A stretch of 64,000 nucleotides of DNA from Chaetomium olivaceum. Taxonomy: Eukaryota; Ascomycota; Sordariomycetes; Sordariales; Chaetomiaceae. Positions 31,611 to 42,358 of this stretch are shown one piece after another. The translations under genes and the position numbers were made by a program. The stretch's first letter is position 1; each line of letters begins with the position of its first letter. The notes under the pieces were generated by a model that saw only the letters and a list, made by a program, of their open reading frames with translations, did no database searches and was not told the origin of the DNA. The stretch lies in NCBI GenBank assembly GCA_039881045.1, contig JAYWVB010000005.1, positions 558,001-622,000 on the forward strand. Direction: 5' to 3'.

Positions 31611-34212
31611 TTTGCTTTTCGTTGGCGTTTTGGTGGTACAGAAGACAAGAATGCGAGGTCTGTTCAGAATTGAACCTGACTGGAACCAGGGGGACTACGC
31701 ACAAGTCATCCAAAACTCCGTCCTTTTTGAATACCCGACTAAGCTAGGTATGAGGCTCTGCATTACTACCCCGCCCATCGAATTCACGACGCAGCTTATT
31801 GTACCAAGTCTTCATGTCGGTAGGTAGTGTTACGGGTCCATATTGTAGATATCCCAAGCCCCAATCAAGTGAGCGGAAATTTAAAACGCCTCCGATGACA
31901 ATTCGCCATGTGGTCGTGCATTGCATCTAGGCTTCTCCGCATCGCAGATAATGCTCAAGTTCCATAGGTCCATCCTCCCGCGGGGCCATGCAGCTGCTGT
32001 ATGTAAGAGCTTGTATTCGCCGTCGGTTATCTCTGTCTTGTGGTGTAAACATGCGCCGTTGGCGGAGACTTGATGCCCCGGCCATCAAAGTGGCTAGTAG
32101 AGCGGGTAGACAGAGCTGTCATAAGAATGTTTACAGAGAAATGGGGAACCTCGACTTGAAAAACAAAAAGAAATGGTGGTACGTAGGACCATACCCGCAT
32201 TCATTCCTCAACATAACCTCGGCATTAGAAGGGAATCAGGAACTGGGCACAGACTTCTGCAGAAAACAGGGAAAATACCTATGCCGGTCAAATGCCGCGG
32301 CCAATTTCATGTTTACACAACATGAAGTGTACCAAACAAACAGGGTATAACATCAGCCCGTGTTACCACCCTCCATTTCAGAGACCCAGGCAGTCAATAC
32401 TAGTAATATCACGCATGTCTGCCTTCAGAGCCTTGTCTTCCTATCCAACTCTCAAGAAGAAAATTTAGGCGGGTTCACCTTCCCTCGCCCTTCGAAATTG
32501 CGGTTAAGTTTAATTACAGTCCTCGACAACTGAAGCAGAATAGCACATGAAGAGATGGAATTACCTGATCTGACGGGTCAAATAGCCAACTCCTACATCC
32601 ATTTTTCTATTACTCACGGGTCACTGTAGAGGTTAGAAGTTGTGTTACTGCTTTGTCCGCAGCTATCCTTTCGTCCGAGGGAGCCTCGTTCTTCGCTGCT
32701 GAGGTGGGCGGCCTAGATAATCTTTGGTGTGGCATTCCGATTAGCTGCCGTGTAACCACCACTTTCCCGCGGGTCATCGGCGAAACCCCGATGGTGTGGG
32801 AGGAGAAGGCCTGGAACCTCTGCCCCACGACTCGGATGGTTGGCTCGAGTCGGTCCCCAGTTGAGTACCCTCATGTTTGCTTGCGCGTTCCCCTTGAAAG
32901 GTGTGCGGAGTCTGCCACACACACGGAGCTTGCACCGATGGATTGGGCCCGGATAGGAATAAATTTTCGACGCGCACACAGCCTTATTCCATGCATGCGC
33001 CTGTCCAGCTGGGTCTCCTAGAGAGCCAACCATCGTTTTGCTGGGTCCCTGACGCCTCAGCTGAAATGAGGGCGAGGTGAGGCGTGATTGATATATCAAC
33101 AACTCTGCGTCAGTTTGTTTAAAACGATATACATGGGGGGATTTTGTGATTGATCCCTACGAGAAGATGCCAGGCTGATGTCTAGTTACAAAACGTGAGG
33201 CTACCTAGGTGCCTGAGCCATCTTTTGACCAAGCGGTGAAAGGCTGAAAGTGTGGAGGGCCGCTCCATAATCCCTGACCCTTTCTCATTGTGGCGGAAGC
33301 CAATGAAGGCTCGAGGAGGATGCTGAGCCCGTCACACACCTATTCCCATCTTGAATGGGGCGTCTCGGGCCGTCTCGGAAGAGTCCTCGTATCTATAGAA
33401 AGCGGAAAGCAAAACTCGAGGAGGCGCTTTGTCCGGCTCGGGCAAAGACTGGCGTTGATCCATGTCGCCGAGAGCACGATATTCCAATGCCATTGGTTCG
33501 TCTTCTGCGTATGACCAAAACGTCACCCAGAGGGAACGCGTTGTGACAAGGGAACCACACCCTCTCTCCCTTCATGTCCCGATGAAGGTTGAGCTGCTGT
33601 TGCCGCTCATCCTCGCCGCTCTACTTCTTTAGGCCATCCTCCTGGTGTCGGCCGGGACGCCACAGAAAAGAAGCTTGCACGGCCTGAAACCACCGGATCC
33701 GGGATCTGGGTTGCAAATCAAAACGAGACAGAGCAGGTCTCCCACCTCGGTGAGAGCGAAGAGCTGAGAGTGAACAACTTCGGCAAGTTGGGCGCTGTAC
33801 ACCCCCTCAGTTCCATCGGCAGCCCTCCTGACCCAGTCTGGCACGGCCGAGCGGCGTTAAGCTGTGGGAGAGCTCAATTCAGCCCCGCGCTTTTGTCCGT
33901 TGGCGACAGACCTCGTGTGGACAAGCTGCCTCCCGATCTATAGTTTTAAAGCCCGGACATACCGAAGAGTACAGGAGGGGCCAGAAAGGGCATTTGTCTT
34001 TTTTCTTGCTATATATTGTCCCGCCATCTCCGCCTCTCCACAATCTTTCAACGCGGTATACCTCGTGCCTCGTACCGTCCGCCACATGAGACCCCAAGTC
34101 TTCGCTCGACACGTCTCCAGCCCCGCCGCACCCTCAGTTTCTCCCTACACTACCTAATTGTGCCATTTCTTCCCCGAACCTGAGCCTTGAACAGCCATTT
34201 GTTCCTTGCAGC
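31611..34212. other. 2.6-kb gene-free interval
   Basis: I found no frame with coding character, no RNA gene and no clear mobile element. Short frames exist on both strands but lack conserved composition. This is the largest empty interval in the window. Confidence 0.5.
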
Positions 34213-34655
34213 ATGGCACCACCGTCCATAACTACTGGACCGAGTAAGTTATCTTAACCCCCGCCCTCTTTACGTCCGCAACTCCAAGTGTGTGGCCATC
34301 TTAGACGCTGACAAACATACTTCTTTACCATGACACAGTTCCCGACGCCGCCGAAAAGATCATGAGGATTCGGGAAGCGTGGGTAAACGAGCTGAATAAG
34401 ATCCAGAGCATGATCAATGAGTTCGAGGACCCACACACAGTCGACAACGAGAAGGACCCGGAGCTCTTGAACATGCGTCGCGACCGTGATGTGTACGAAC
34501 TGGAGGTTGAAGGTTGGTCCGTCACCCTCGCCCAGAAGGACCCCGGCCGGGTCGATGACTACCTCAGCAACCACCTGAAAGAAGTCAAAACCAAGATCAC
34601 GACCAGCCACAAAGGCGGGAGCGCGAGCAGCGATACCACGTCGACCCGCTCTTAG
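34213..34655 (+). CDS. Small hypothetical helical protein
   Basis: Two exons (34213-34243 and 34339-34655; donor GTAAGT, acceptor ACACAG) give 115 residues. Met34213 is the first ATG and the splice keeps frame. The sequence is hydrophilic and helical (KIMRIREAWVNELNKIQSMI, DPELLNMRRDRDVYELEVEG) with a Ser/Thr-rich C-terminus. There is no signal peptide or membrane segment. I do not recognise the family. Splicing that joins the two halves cleanly, and the long first helix, make it likely real. It stands alone in a gene-poor stretch. Confidence 0.55.
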
Positions 34656-35923
34656 TTTCAATTTTGTTTGACTTATATTGTGGCGGTTGCTGAGGTACCT
34701 TGGTTCCGTTTACCGCTTCAACAGCGGTAGACTTGGCATGTCCGAGTCGTGCTACACCATCATGTATCTGGGCATAGCAATGGTTTCAACAACTAGGCTT
34801 AAGTCGGGTTGATCTGGAGGCTGTTTGTTATGATTCCTATACTTGTACGCAAGGGAGGCCAGCTGTCGTTACTCAGACTATATTTTACCGTGCAGCAATG
34901 CCGAATTATAATCAACGTTGTTTCCTTGTGGAAGGATACATCATCGAACCCTATCATAGGATGTGTGAGGCCCTACACGGTAGATAACATAGCAAACTAA
35001 AAAGATACCCAAAGATGTTGACGGATCTTGCCTATGTATGTGATTACCCCTCCAAACCTGTCCGCTAAGCTAGGTTCCTCTAGGACCACAGCGTGGTTGG
35101 CGGTCTTGTCGATGCCAGCGTCAGCTAGACTATAGTAGGTTAGACTGTTAGTTCCGCCGTCTGATTCCCTCCGCGCCGGAACTTGTAAATACCGGTGCCG
35201 GGTCATTGGAAAGGGATGGTAGCGTCCCCTGCCAAACCCATCAGCAACGGAGTGCGGCTATTTCCAGGGATAAGAGCATGGTAACGGCGTTGGTCAGAAG
35301 CCAAGTTGGCATCAACCTCCCGGGCTGGGATGGTCGAACAGCTCTCCCTATTCCCGCGCAGCATAAAGGTGCCATATTCTACAACATATATTACACCGGC
35401 GCGGTCTCCATAGTCAAATATTATTGAGTATCTTCCGGATTTCTCTTACGAGAGAGACTCTTAGGTTACAAGAAAAAAAAGAGAGGCCCGCATATGTGGA
35501 GGAAGGCGACGGCGAGAGTTTGAACACATCGCACAGGGGAAACAGTCCTGTACCGAAGAGGGAATGGCGCACCATGGTGATTGGAGAGCCACGAGAGCAG
35601 AGCGGGGGTAGCCAGTAAATGCTCATACCGACGTTACATGTGATCGGGCGCCGGGGACATCAGGAAAGCCAAGAACGAGAAATATAGGGGTTGAAGGAGC
35701 CTCTTTACCCAGATGTGACGTGGTTCTTTTGGGAATGGTATTCTATGTCTTGTTTCTATAATCACTTTCCTATCGCTTGACTATTACCTCTGATCGGAAA
35801 AAATTTGAATTTACCAAGCCAGATGCTACCTTGGGCTAAAGTAATGAAGGGCTCCTATGTACTAATACTAATGATCCCTTCCACTAATCTCCTTGGCAAA
35901 AGTCACCGTCTCTCATTTCTGCG
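34656..35923. other. Intergenic, no gene seen
   Basis: About 1.3 kb with no convincing coding frame or RNA gene on either strand. It contains the 3' flanks of the converging neighbours. Confidence 0.5.
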
Positions 35924-36574
35924 TTAGATGTAGTAGTAGATCTTTTCGCAGCTGTGGTAGTTGTAGCTTGGCCCGGCGACATGGTCGTCCTTGTATCCAG
36001 CGAAGCTCCTGTAACCATTGGAGCCGGAGCTATGAAAACACGCAAAGAGGGTCAGCTGGTTACGCGTAATACAAACGCATTGCGCCCGAAGAGGGGTGAA
36101 GGTGGGGGGGGGGGGGCGCATACCCAATGTAAGAGTAGTTGGGCTGTCCCTGGGCGCCGGACGGGATGTTCCAAGTGAAGGTGACGCCGCTGGGGAAAGT
36201 GCACGACTGGCTACCGCCCTCCCAAACGTGGTAGGTCTCGGACGACGACGAGGTCCCCTTGACGCAGACATTGTCAGAGGGGGGGCTGTAGCTCAGGTTG
36301 CTGCAGTCCGAGTCATTGGCGCAGTACTAAAGCACGAGCAAGCAAGTCAGTATGAAGACCCACGCTCCCTGGGGAGATCGACCGCGCCGGGCTGGATGGG
36401 CTATTCACGTACCACGACAATGGAAAGCCATGTCTGTGTAACACCAGCACCACCGAACGGACGGCAGTTGAAGAGATGGATTCCCTCGCCCCTCTTGGCG
36501 AGCTCCGTTGGTGAAGCCAGAGCGCCCTGGGCAAGAAGAGCCGCGGAGGTGAGGAACTTGACGAGACCGACCAT
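35924..36574 (-). CDS. Small secreted cysteine-rich protein
   Basis: Three exons (36574-36413, 36326-36124 and 36029-35924) splice in frame to 156 residues. The N-terminus is a clear signal peptide (MVGLVKFLTSAALLAQGALA) followed by PTELAKR, a Kex2-type Lys-Arg site. The mature chain has six cysteines (CRPF, CANDSDC, NVC, SQSC, HSC), enough for three disulfides, and ends rich in Tyr. The second intron carries a 13-G run (36104-36116). Size, secretion and cysteine number fit effector-like or antimicrobial secreted proteins of fungi, but I recognise no named family. It is isolated in gene-poor DNA, a common setting for such genes. Confidence 0.7.
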
Positions 36575-37327
36575 TTTGCCTTATTGTCACTTGATGTCTA
36601 GAGAGAGGAGCGGGACGGGATTGTTGGTCTGGATTATAGAGTGAGATGGTAACGATGTCTACTCTATAAGTATATTTCATGTTTAGGTCATTTGTTCGGG
36701 ATTCGGGCTTGCTCGGACTGGTGTCCTGGGGAACGGTAAGATGGTGCTCAATGGAGCTGCGTGGGCGCTGACTCTGTTTCTGCATTTCCCCCAGTAGGGG
36801 CTTGAGCAAAGTAACATTGAAGCTAGGCAGCGAGTGTTTGGCGCGCTACAGTATTCGCCTCGTCAAGTCGCAAATGGGCCTTACTCATCCCGTAGTGGGT
36901 TGTTCAGCCCGTTCTGGCTGGCGCGTTGCAGCGAGGCTTACTCACACCCGCAATGGAGCATTTACAAAACCCAACCGAGTGGGTAAATAACCGACTATGG
37001 GGTAACATGCTGTTCCACTAGTCTTTCAGAAAATTCAATAGCGCTGACAGTGGCGTGATGGTTCCGCTTACCACGATTGTTGGTTTAGTGATCTGTGGAA
37101 CAACAGCACAGCACGAGACCTCTTCGTCCGGATCCATGGCACTAATACCCATTGACATGGCTATGGACGTGGCGAGCTACGGATGAAGAAGAGGATTATG
37201 GGAGTTCAACCCACCGTGTGCTATTTCTTCAGACGTGTTTAGCTTAATGCCGCCCTGACGTCTGAGGACCTCGGGCGCCTTAGTAAAGTACAGTCGAGAC
37301 ATGCCTTCGGCTTATACACCCAAGCTT
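36575..37327. other. Intergenic, promoter side of the secreted protein gene
   Basis: About 750 bp. On the minus strand a weak TATA-like stretch (ATATACTTATAG) lies around 36664-36675. No gene seen. Confidence 0.4.
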
Positions 37328-37797
37328 TCACTCCTGGCCGAATTCACCCCACAAGGTCGGCGTCTCCCAAACAACATCATCAACATTCTCGGGATGTGTC
37401 CACTTGACAGCCCCTGACTCGGCGTCTACGGAGCGCTGGTAGCCGCCCGGGTGATCCAGGACAGCGACCTCTGCACCGTTGACCTCTGACTTCCAAAATG
37501 GAACACCGTCAAAAGCCCGGCGGCCCATTGGCGTGAGCCCCCGACCGAGATCGGCAGCGCACACTGAATGCCCTGGAAACGACGAAAGCCCTGAACCAAC
37601 AGGCGGTAGAGGGCGTACCGCAGTGGGACTTCGCTAGACGTCTCTGGGAAAACCCAACAGTCGACGGGCCAACGCGCATTCTTGATGTCTTCCAATCTGT
37701 TTGCGCGAAATTGGAGGAGAAGGAGCGTTGCGCCATCAAAACAGAACACTTGCTTGTCTGCGTATCTGCGTGTCATCCTCGTTAATATGGCTGGCAT
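37328..37797 (-). CDS. Conserved fungal protein of unknown function, one-base frame break
   Basis: From ATG 37797 the frame reads RRYADKQVFCFDGATLLLLQF, DIKNARWPVDCWVFP and LRYALYRLLVQGFRRFQG. It continues one frame over with AADLGRGLTPMGRRAFDGVPF and DHPGGYQRSVDAESGAVKW to TGA at 37328-37330. One missing base near 37561-37566 joins the halves to about 155 residues. The pattern resembles a small family of unannotated filamentous-fungus proteins. It starts about 100 bp downstream of the kinase-like gene on the same strand, so the two may be co-expressed. No known domain recognised. Confidence 0.5.
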
Positions 37798-37894
37798 GAT
37801 ATTCGCAGAGTTCTTAGCCCCACGGAGAAAGACGATATAAGTAGAAGGGAGCTACCCCGGTTGTGGAGATTGAATACATTGAACGTATTCGCCC

Positions 37895-38817
37895 TTATTC
37901 ATGGCGGTCATCTACCTTGATAAACCCATCTTCCCAAAAGCAATACTGGTTCCCCTCGTAGAGACGAGCAAGCCAACTTATTGTGCCCTCGACGTCATCC
38001 GCGATGTCGTCCTCTGGCATATCCTGGTTCTGTAGTCTCTCAAAGTCGACGGGCATGATCTTGTCTCCGACAACGTGAAAATTGTCCAGTTTGGCATCGT
38101 CCTGTAGGATTCGGAACTGAGTAAGCGCAGTTAAACTTTCGTGGAGCAAGCGACGTAGTTCCGGGATTTCGAGGAGGACCCCGCGGGGGTGGCCAGACAT
38201 GTGCCGCCAATGTCTGACAGGAGGAGGGCTCGCGTATTGTCGTAGCGGAGTTCCCCAAAGCATCTCGGAATGACGACTCCTTGCAACGGTTGCATTTTGG
38301 CGTAGGCGGCCTTCTCTGTCTCGAACTCCTCATCCCAGCCTTCTTTCTGCCTCTTAAGGATGAGCTGGGCAGGAAGATTCCACTCCGGAAACCACAATCT
38401 GAACCAAGTATGTATGAAAACCGGGAGCCAGAGCACGAGGGCTCCAAGTAGCGTCTGTATCAGTGACGGCTGTAAGCGGAGACGGTAAACATTCTGGTGT
38501 ATGCCATTGACAGGCGTGGCGGTTGCCTGAATGAAGCGGGTTCGAAAGCGAAATCGCTGTTCGAGTTTTCAGTTAGTAATGGCTTGAGGTTAGTAGCTAA
38601 ACTGAGGATCGCTCACAATAGTCTGCGAACTTTCTACCGGAGCATGAGGGTCATGTTGGAGTCTGAGACGGCCTGGGGGACGTTTGGGTTTCGGTGGCCC
38701 TGGGGTGACGATCGGTGGTTGACGTAGCCGGGCAAGGGCCTCGTCTATCTTTTTCCGGTCGAGTTTAGCTATAGGATTGTTCACTGGACGTGAATGACAT
38801 TTTGGTTGGGAGTTCAT
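37895..38817 (-). CDS. Protein-kinase-like protein, one-base frame break
   Basis: Exon 1 (38817-38617) and exon 2 (from 38556) splice in frame. The second exon has an N-lobe-like segment with LKRQ (ATP-lysine position) and EFETEKAAYAKM (alpha-C Glu). Then come a hinge (ALLLSDIGG), a catalytic loop reduced to LQDDAKLDNFHV (D-x4-N kept, no HRD), and MPVDFERL in the DFG position. It is about 260 residues, shorter than a full kinase, as in fungal kinase-like proteins related to aminoglycoside or choline kinases. The frame shifts at 38179-38189, in the run CCCCGCGGGGG, by one missing base. Activity is doubtful from the reduced motifs. Its neighbour on the same strand is the conserved unknown just downstream. 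Confidence 0.6.
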
Positions 38818-39403
38818 TAGCCAACTCCGACGCGTCGAGAAACAACTCGACGCGAGCGGTCACCGTGTTTGCCGCGATGGACGTAACTGTGATGCGCAGA
38901 TGATCGCCGATTAGTTATTCAGTTTGTCGACTGGGGATGGAAGGACACGCATGCGGAGTTGTCACCACGGACACAGCCAATTTCAGGTCGCCGAGTTGCC
39001 GCTTCGAGTGAACCGAGGTGGTTTCAAAGAGCTCACAAACTTGGCGTGTGCTGACGGCGTTCGAAAGTGGGTAGGGTTAGGGATGTCGATGACAAGGGAA
39101 ATGAGCTGGAGTAATCTGTACTTCGTATCGACAACCACACCTGCACAAGTACATACAAACGACAGAGAGTCAAGGGCGAAGCATCGGAGCATGACAGTAA
39201 CCCTGATATCTTACAGGCTCAACACCATACCATCGCGCCCTGTAAGGCCGGATAATCCGCTTCGCTCGTCCACCGAGGAATTATCCCTAAAATCATCGCT
39301 TCGTCGAGTCCGCTATACCTGTCTCAATCAATATCAGAACACGGCCCCCAAACCCCATCCGCCAAGATGGACCCAAGTCTCCCCCAAACACTGTCTATGG
39401 CCT
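38818..39403. other. Intergenic, no gene seen
   Basis: About 590 bp between the kinase-like start and the frataxin stop. No gene or repeat recognised. Confidence 0.5.
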
Positions 39404-40075
39404 CTAGCCATTAAGTTCAGCGTCGGACACCCCAAAGTCGATGCCAATCTCGCTCTTAAGCAGATCGTTCAGGGTGGAACCGTCCCTCAGGTACACCCAG
39501 TCGCCGGTTGCCGTGTCCTGCTTCTCGTGCTGCCCCTCGCCAAAGATAACGTAGTCGTAGCGCTTCGGGCCTGTCTTGGGGGAGGATAACCAGATTTGTT
39601 TGTTGGGCGGTTGCTTGTTGATGACATAGGTACCGACGTCGGGGCCGAGGTCGAGGGTGAGTACGCCGGCCTAGCGGGGGTTAGTGCGTAGAGGGGTTTG
39701 GAGACGTGGGTAACTGACCGAGAACTCGACATCGACATCCTCCCGTTGGTCTTGCATCACCTCTAGCTGGGTGAGAAGCTTCTCGAGGTATTCATCTGCG
39801 ACCGCGTGGTATTCACTATCACTGATGTCGGCCGGCGTCTTGGCTACCGGGAGGGTTTCCACGGGGTTTGGTGGCTTGTCGTCCGGTGTGATGCCCTTGC
39901 GGCCGGAGCTATTCGAAATGAACCGGCGGGTTACGGGACCGAGTGTGGGCTTAGGGTCATGTTGAATAATTGCCGGCGCCGCAGAAATACCTGGGATCGT
40001 CATGCGCGGGACTCGTGTGGTCTGCAGGCCACGGTAGGCGACCCGGGCAATTTTGGAAGCATTCGAGCGTGCCAT
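39404..40075 (-). CDS. YFH1: Frataxin (mitochondrial iron-sulfur assembly)
   Basis: Two exons (40075-39719 and 39670-39404) give 207 residues; the splice is phase 0. The first 70 or so residues are Arg/Ser-rich with few acids, a mitochondrial presequence. The acidic first helix follows (SEYHAVADEYLEKLLTQLE, then EDVDVEFS), then the beta-sheet: AGVLTLDLGPDVGTYVINKQ and IWLSSPKTGPKRYDYV, matching the most conserved frataxin surface. Frataxin binds iron and accelerates persulfide transfer on the Nfs1-Isd11-Isu complex in the matrix. The first exon ends precisely before the sheet. The gene is transcribed away from the AP-3 sigma gene, with about 470 bp between starts. The frame is intact. Confidence 0.95.
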
Positions 40076-40546
40076 GGTTGAAAGCTCGCAAATCGATGGA
40101 ATTGAGTCGAAATGGTTCAATGTACTGAGATAGGAATTATTTGATACTTCGAGATCCCACCCAGCCTGGAATTGGGGAATCAGACGATTATAACACGACT
40201 GTTTGCTCCACGTTCGCGGGGAAGCAGGTGCAAGTTGAACGAACGGAGCTTCAGATGATGGAACGCAGCAAGCCCCACTCAGCCGTCAATTGCCGGCAGG
40301 CAAGTCAAAGGATGGGGCCAATGGAACGGGTATAAAATGGTCGTGCACGTGCCACATTTCCCTTGAGCTCTGGGCGTGCCCGCCGCACGTCATCCCCCCA
40401 CCGTCATGTCAGGAACGGATCTGAAGCTCAACTCCTACTCGCGACTCATTCAGGTAGACTAGACGCGCCCAACCCGACCTAAAAAAATTGGCATGGCCTT
40501 CCGATCATAGCACTACCATTTCAGCCCGGAACCATCTAGGCTCACC
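40076..40546. promoter_or_regulatory. Shared divergent promoter, frataxin and AP-3 sigma
   Basis: Starts of the two genes lie 471 bp apart and point outward. The interval has no gene. CT-rich stretches flank the AP-3 start. Sharing of control is inferred from geometry only. Confidence 0.5.
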
Positions 40547-41204
40547 ATGATCAACGCCTTCCTCGTCTTCAACGGCCAAGGCCAGCCGCGCCTAACCAAG
40601 TTCTACACCCAACTCGTCCGTCCCTCCTCCGTCGCACACGTCCCCCAACCCACCCCAGCCCACCTGACTAACCTCCTTCTCCCAACAGGACACCTCGATC
40701 CAACAACGCCTCATCTCGGAGATCTTCACCCTCGTCTCCAACCGCCCGCCCGGCTCCTGCAACTTCCTCCCCCTCCCGCCCCTCCTCGCCGCCTCGTCCA
40801 CCACAACGAACAACAGCACGGCCCACGAACAAGGCGACGTGCCCTCACTGGTAACCTACCGTAACTACGCAACACTCTATTTCATCGTCATCTCGACCTC
40901 CACCGAATCCCCGCTGGCCCTGATCGACCTGATCCAGGTGTATGTCGAGGCGCTAGACCGGCTGTTTGAGAACGTGTGCGAGCTAGATCTGATCTTTAAT
41001 TATGAGACGCTGCATGCCACACTGGGGGAGATGATTGTGGGCGGGGTGGTGATTGAGACGAATATGGAGCGGATTGTGGCTGGGGTGAGGGCGCAGGGCA
41101 CGGTGGCGAAGAGGCCGGTGAATGAGGGGAGGACGGGGGGCGGGCTGGGTGGGAGTTTGGGGGCGGGGTTGGGGATGGGCGGGATGGTTTGGCATGGGAG
41201 GTGA
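40547..41204 (+). CDS. APS3: AP-3 adaptor complex sigma subunit
   Basis: Two exons (40547-40615 and 40689-41204) give 194 residues. MINAFLVFNGQGQPRLTKFY opens the clathrin-adaptor small-chain fold. YRNYATLYFIVI, LALIDLIQVYVEALDRLFEN and CELDLIFNYETLHATLGEM are diagnostic, and the Met-Ile-x-Ala start with GGVVIETN points to the AP-3 rather than the AP-1 or AP-2 class. It serves cargo sorting from Golgi or endosome to vacuole. There is a fungal insertion of about 20 residues (Pro/Ser/Thr-rich) before YRNYATLYF and a Gly-rich C-terminal tail. The frame is intact. It converges on the small mitochondrial-type gene downstream. Confidence 0.93.
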
Positions 41205-41486
41205 CAGGGTGCAGAGAAGCAAGCATGGTCACAAATTATTTGCAATGAAGCTTTGGGCTGGGGCGGCATGGCACCCACCCTGGGGCCTGGTATGGGGGTG
41301 GCACGCGGCGGGCTACAATCAGGTCGCGGACGACTTGTCAAACCGAGACCGGCATTTTGCATTCGTCACGGCCAAGCGCCGCGCCAGTGTTGCCGGGTAT
41401 CCAACGCCAAACTCCATGTGGTGGAACAAATATGATACAGGTGTGAGAGGGGAAGCAAGAGGTCGCAGGCTGTTGATGGACATGCC

Positions 41487-41988
41487 TCACTGCTTGGTCG
41501 CCGGCTGAGGAACAGGCCTGTCTTTCATCTTGGGCTTCCTGTTTTCCTCGTTAAAGACGCCGAAGAAATCAAAAATTCTCTCCCGGAGCTTCGGAGTGTT
41601 AGATTTCCGCGGCAGAGGGAATGGATATAAACAGGTCTCACCGGATCGAATGGGGTAGGGCCACCCTCCCAGTCCATGAAGAGCACTATGTATGTGAGGA
41701 CAGCTACGACGGAGTTAGTACTCTGAAATATCCCGCCAGATGGCAAGCCACCTTACCCGTCATTGTGCATAACTGGGCCACCCGGACAAACTTATCCCAC
41801 CGTGGTCGGGCCGTAGCGAGCTTGAGTCTCCGCTTGTACTTCTTCTCGAAACGCAGCTGCTGTTGCGATGTCATGTTTTTTATGTCGGGTGGCCATACTT
41901 TCTTAAGCTTATACGTCGGGTTGGTGCCGACCGCGTTCAGTCGTGGTTTGGTGGCCTGCGCCAGCCGCCGTACAAGTGTGGGAAACAT
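41487..41988 (-). CDS. Small basic, probably mitochondrial protein
   Basis: Three exons (41988-41757, 41685-41642 and 41588-41487) join in frame to 125 residues. The N-terminus (MFPTLVRRLAQATKPRLNAV) is a plausible presequence. A strongly basic segment follows (KLKKVWPPDIKNM, QLRFEKKYKRRLKLATARPRW), then VLFMDWEGGPTPFDP and a helical end. The short middle exon of 44 nt is supported by GT...AG ends and frame. Size and charge fit a mitoribosome-associated or respiratory-assembly protein, but I cannot name it. The start lies 370 bp from the LeuRS start, divergently, suggesting co-expression with translation genes. Confidence 0.65.
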
Positions 41989-42358
41989 GGCGGGTGTGAA
42001 CTCGAGTGGCCCGGATCGTGATTTAGCGAGTTGCCGATGAGAGGGACACAGGAATGGAAAGTGAGAAAAGTTGGCCTGGGCTTTGAGACTCACTATAATG
42101 TGGCCCGTGCCTGCGTCTCAAATCCATTGGTTTGTAGCCCCACACCTCTCAATTCTCTCACACACCCCCTGGAGCCCAAATCAACCCCGCGTTGCCCCTC
42201 CATCTGGAAACGGAGGGCCGCCAAAAACAGCGGAGTCATTCAAAATTTACCGTGACTCGAAGAGAATCACGCGACACAGGCCCGATTTGCTGTTCCTGGC
42301 GGCGTTCGGAGCGAGATACGCAGCCAATCTTTTGAACACACCCGATCACCGAGTGAAG
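41989..42358. promoter_or_regulatory. Divergent promoter of LeuRS and the small mitochondrial-type gene
   Basis: 370 bp separate the two starts. An open frame continuous with LeuRS extends upstream of 42359 but has no in-frame ATG and ordinary composition, so it is read as leader. Nothing else noted. Confidence 0.5.

Noticed and set aside
42071..42358. N-terminal extension of LeuRS as a mitochondrial presequence
   Set aside because: The upstream in-frame sequence has no ATG before 42359 (it opens with TTG) and does not resemble a presequence.
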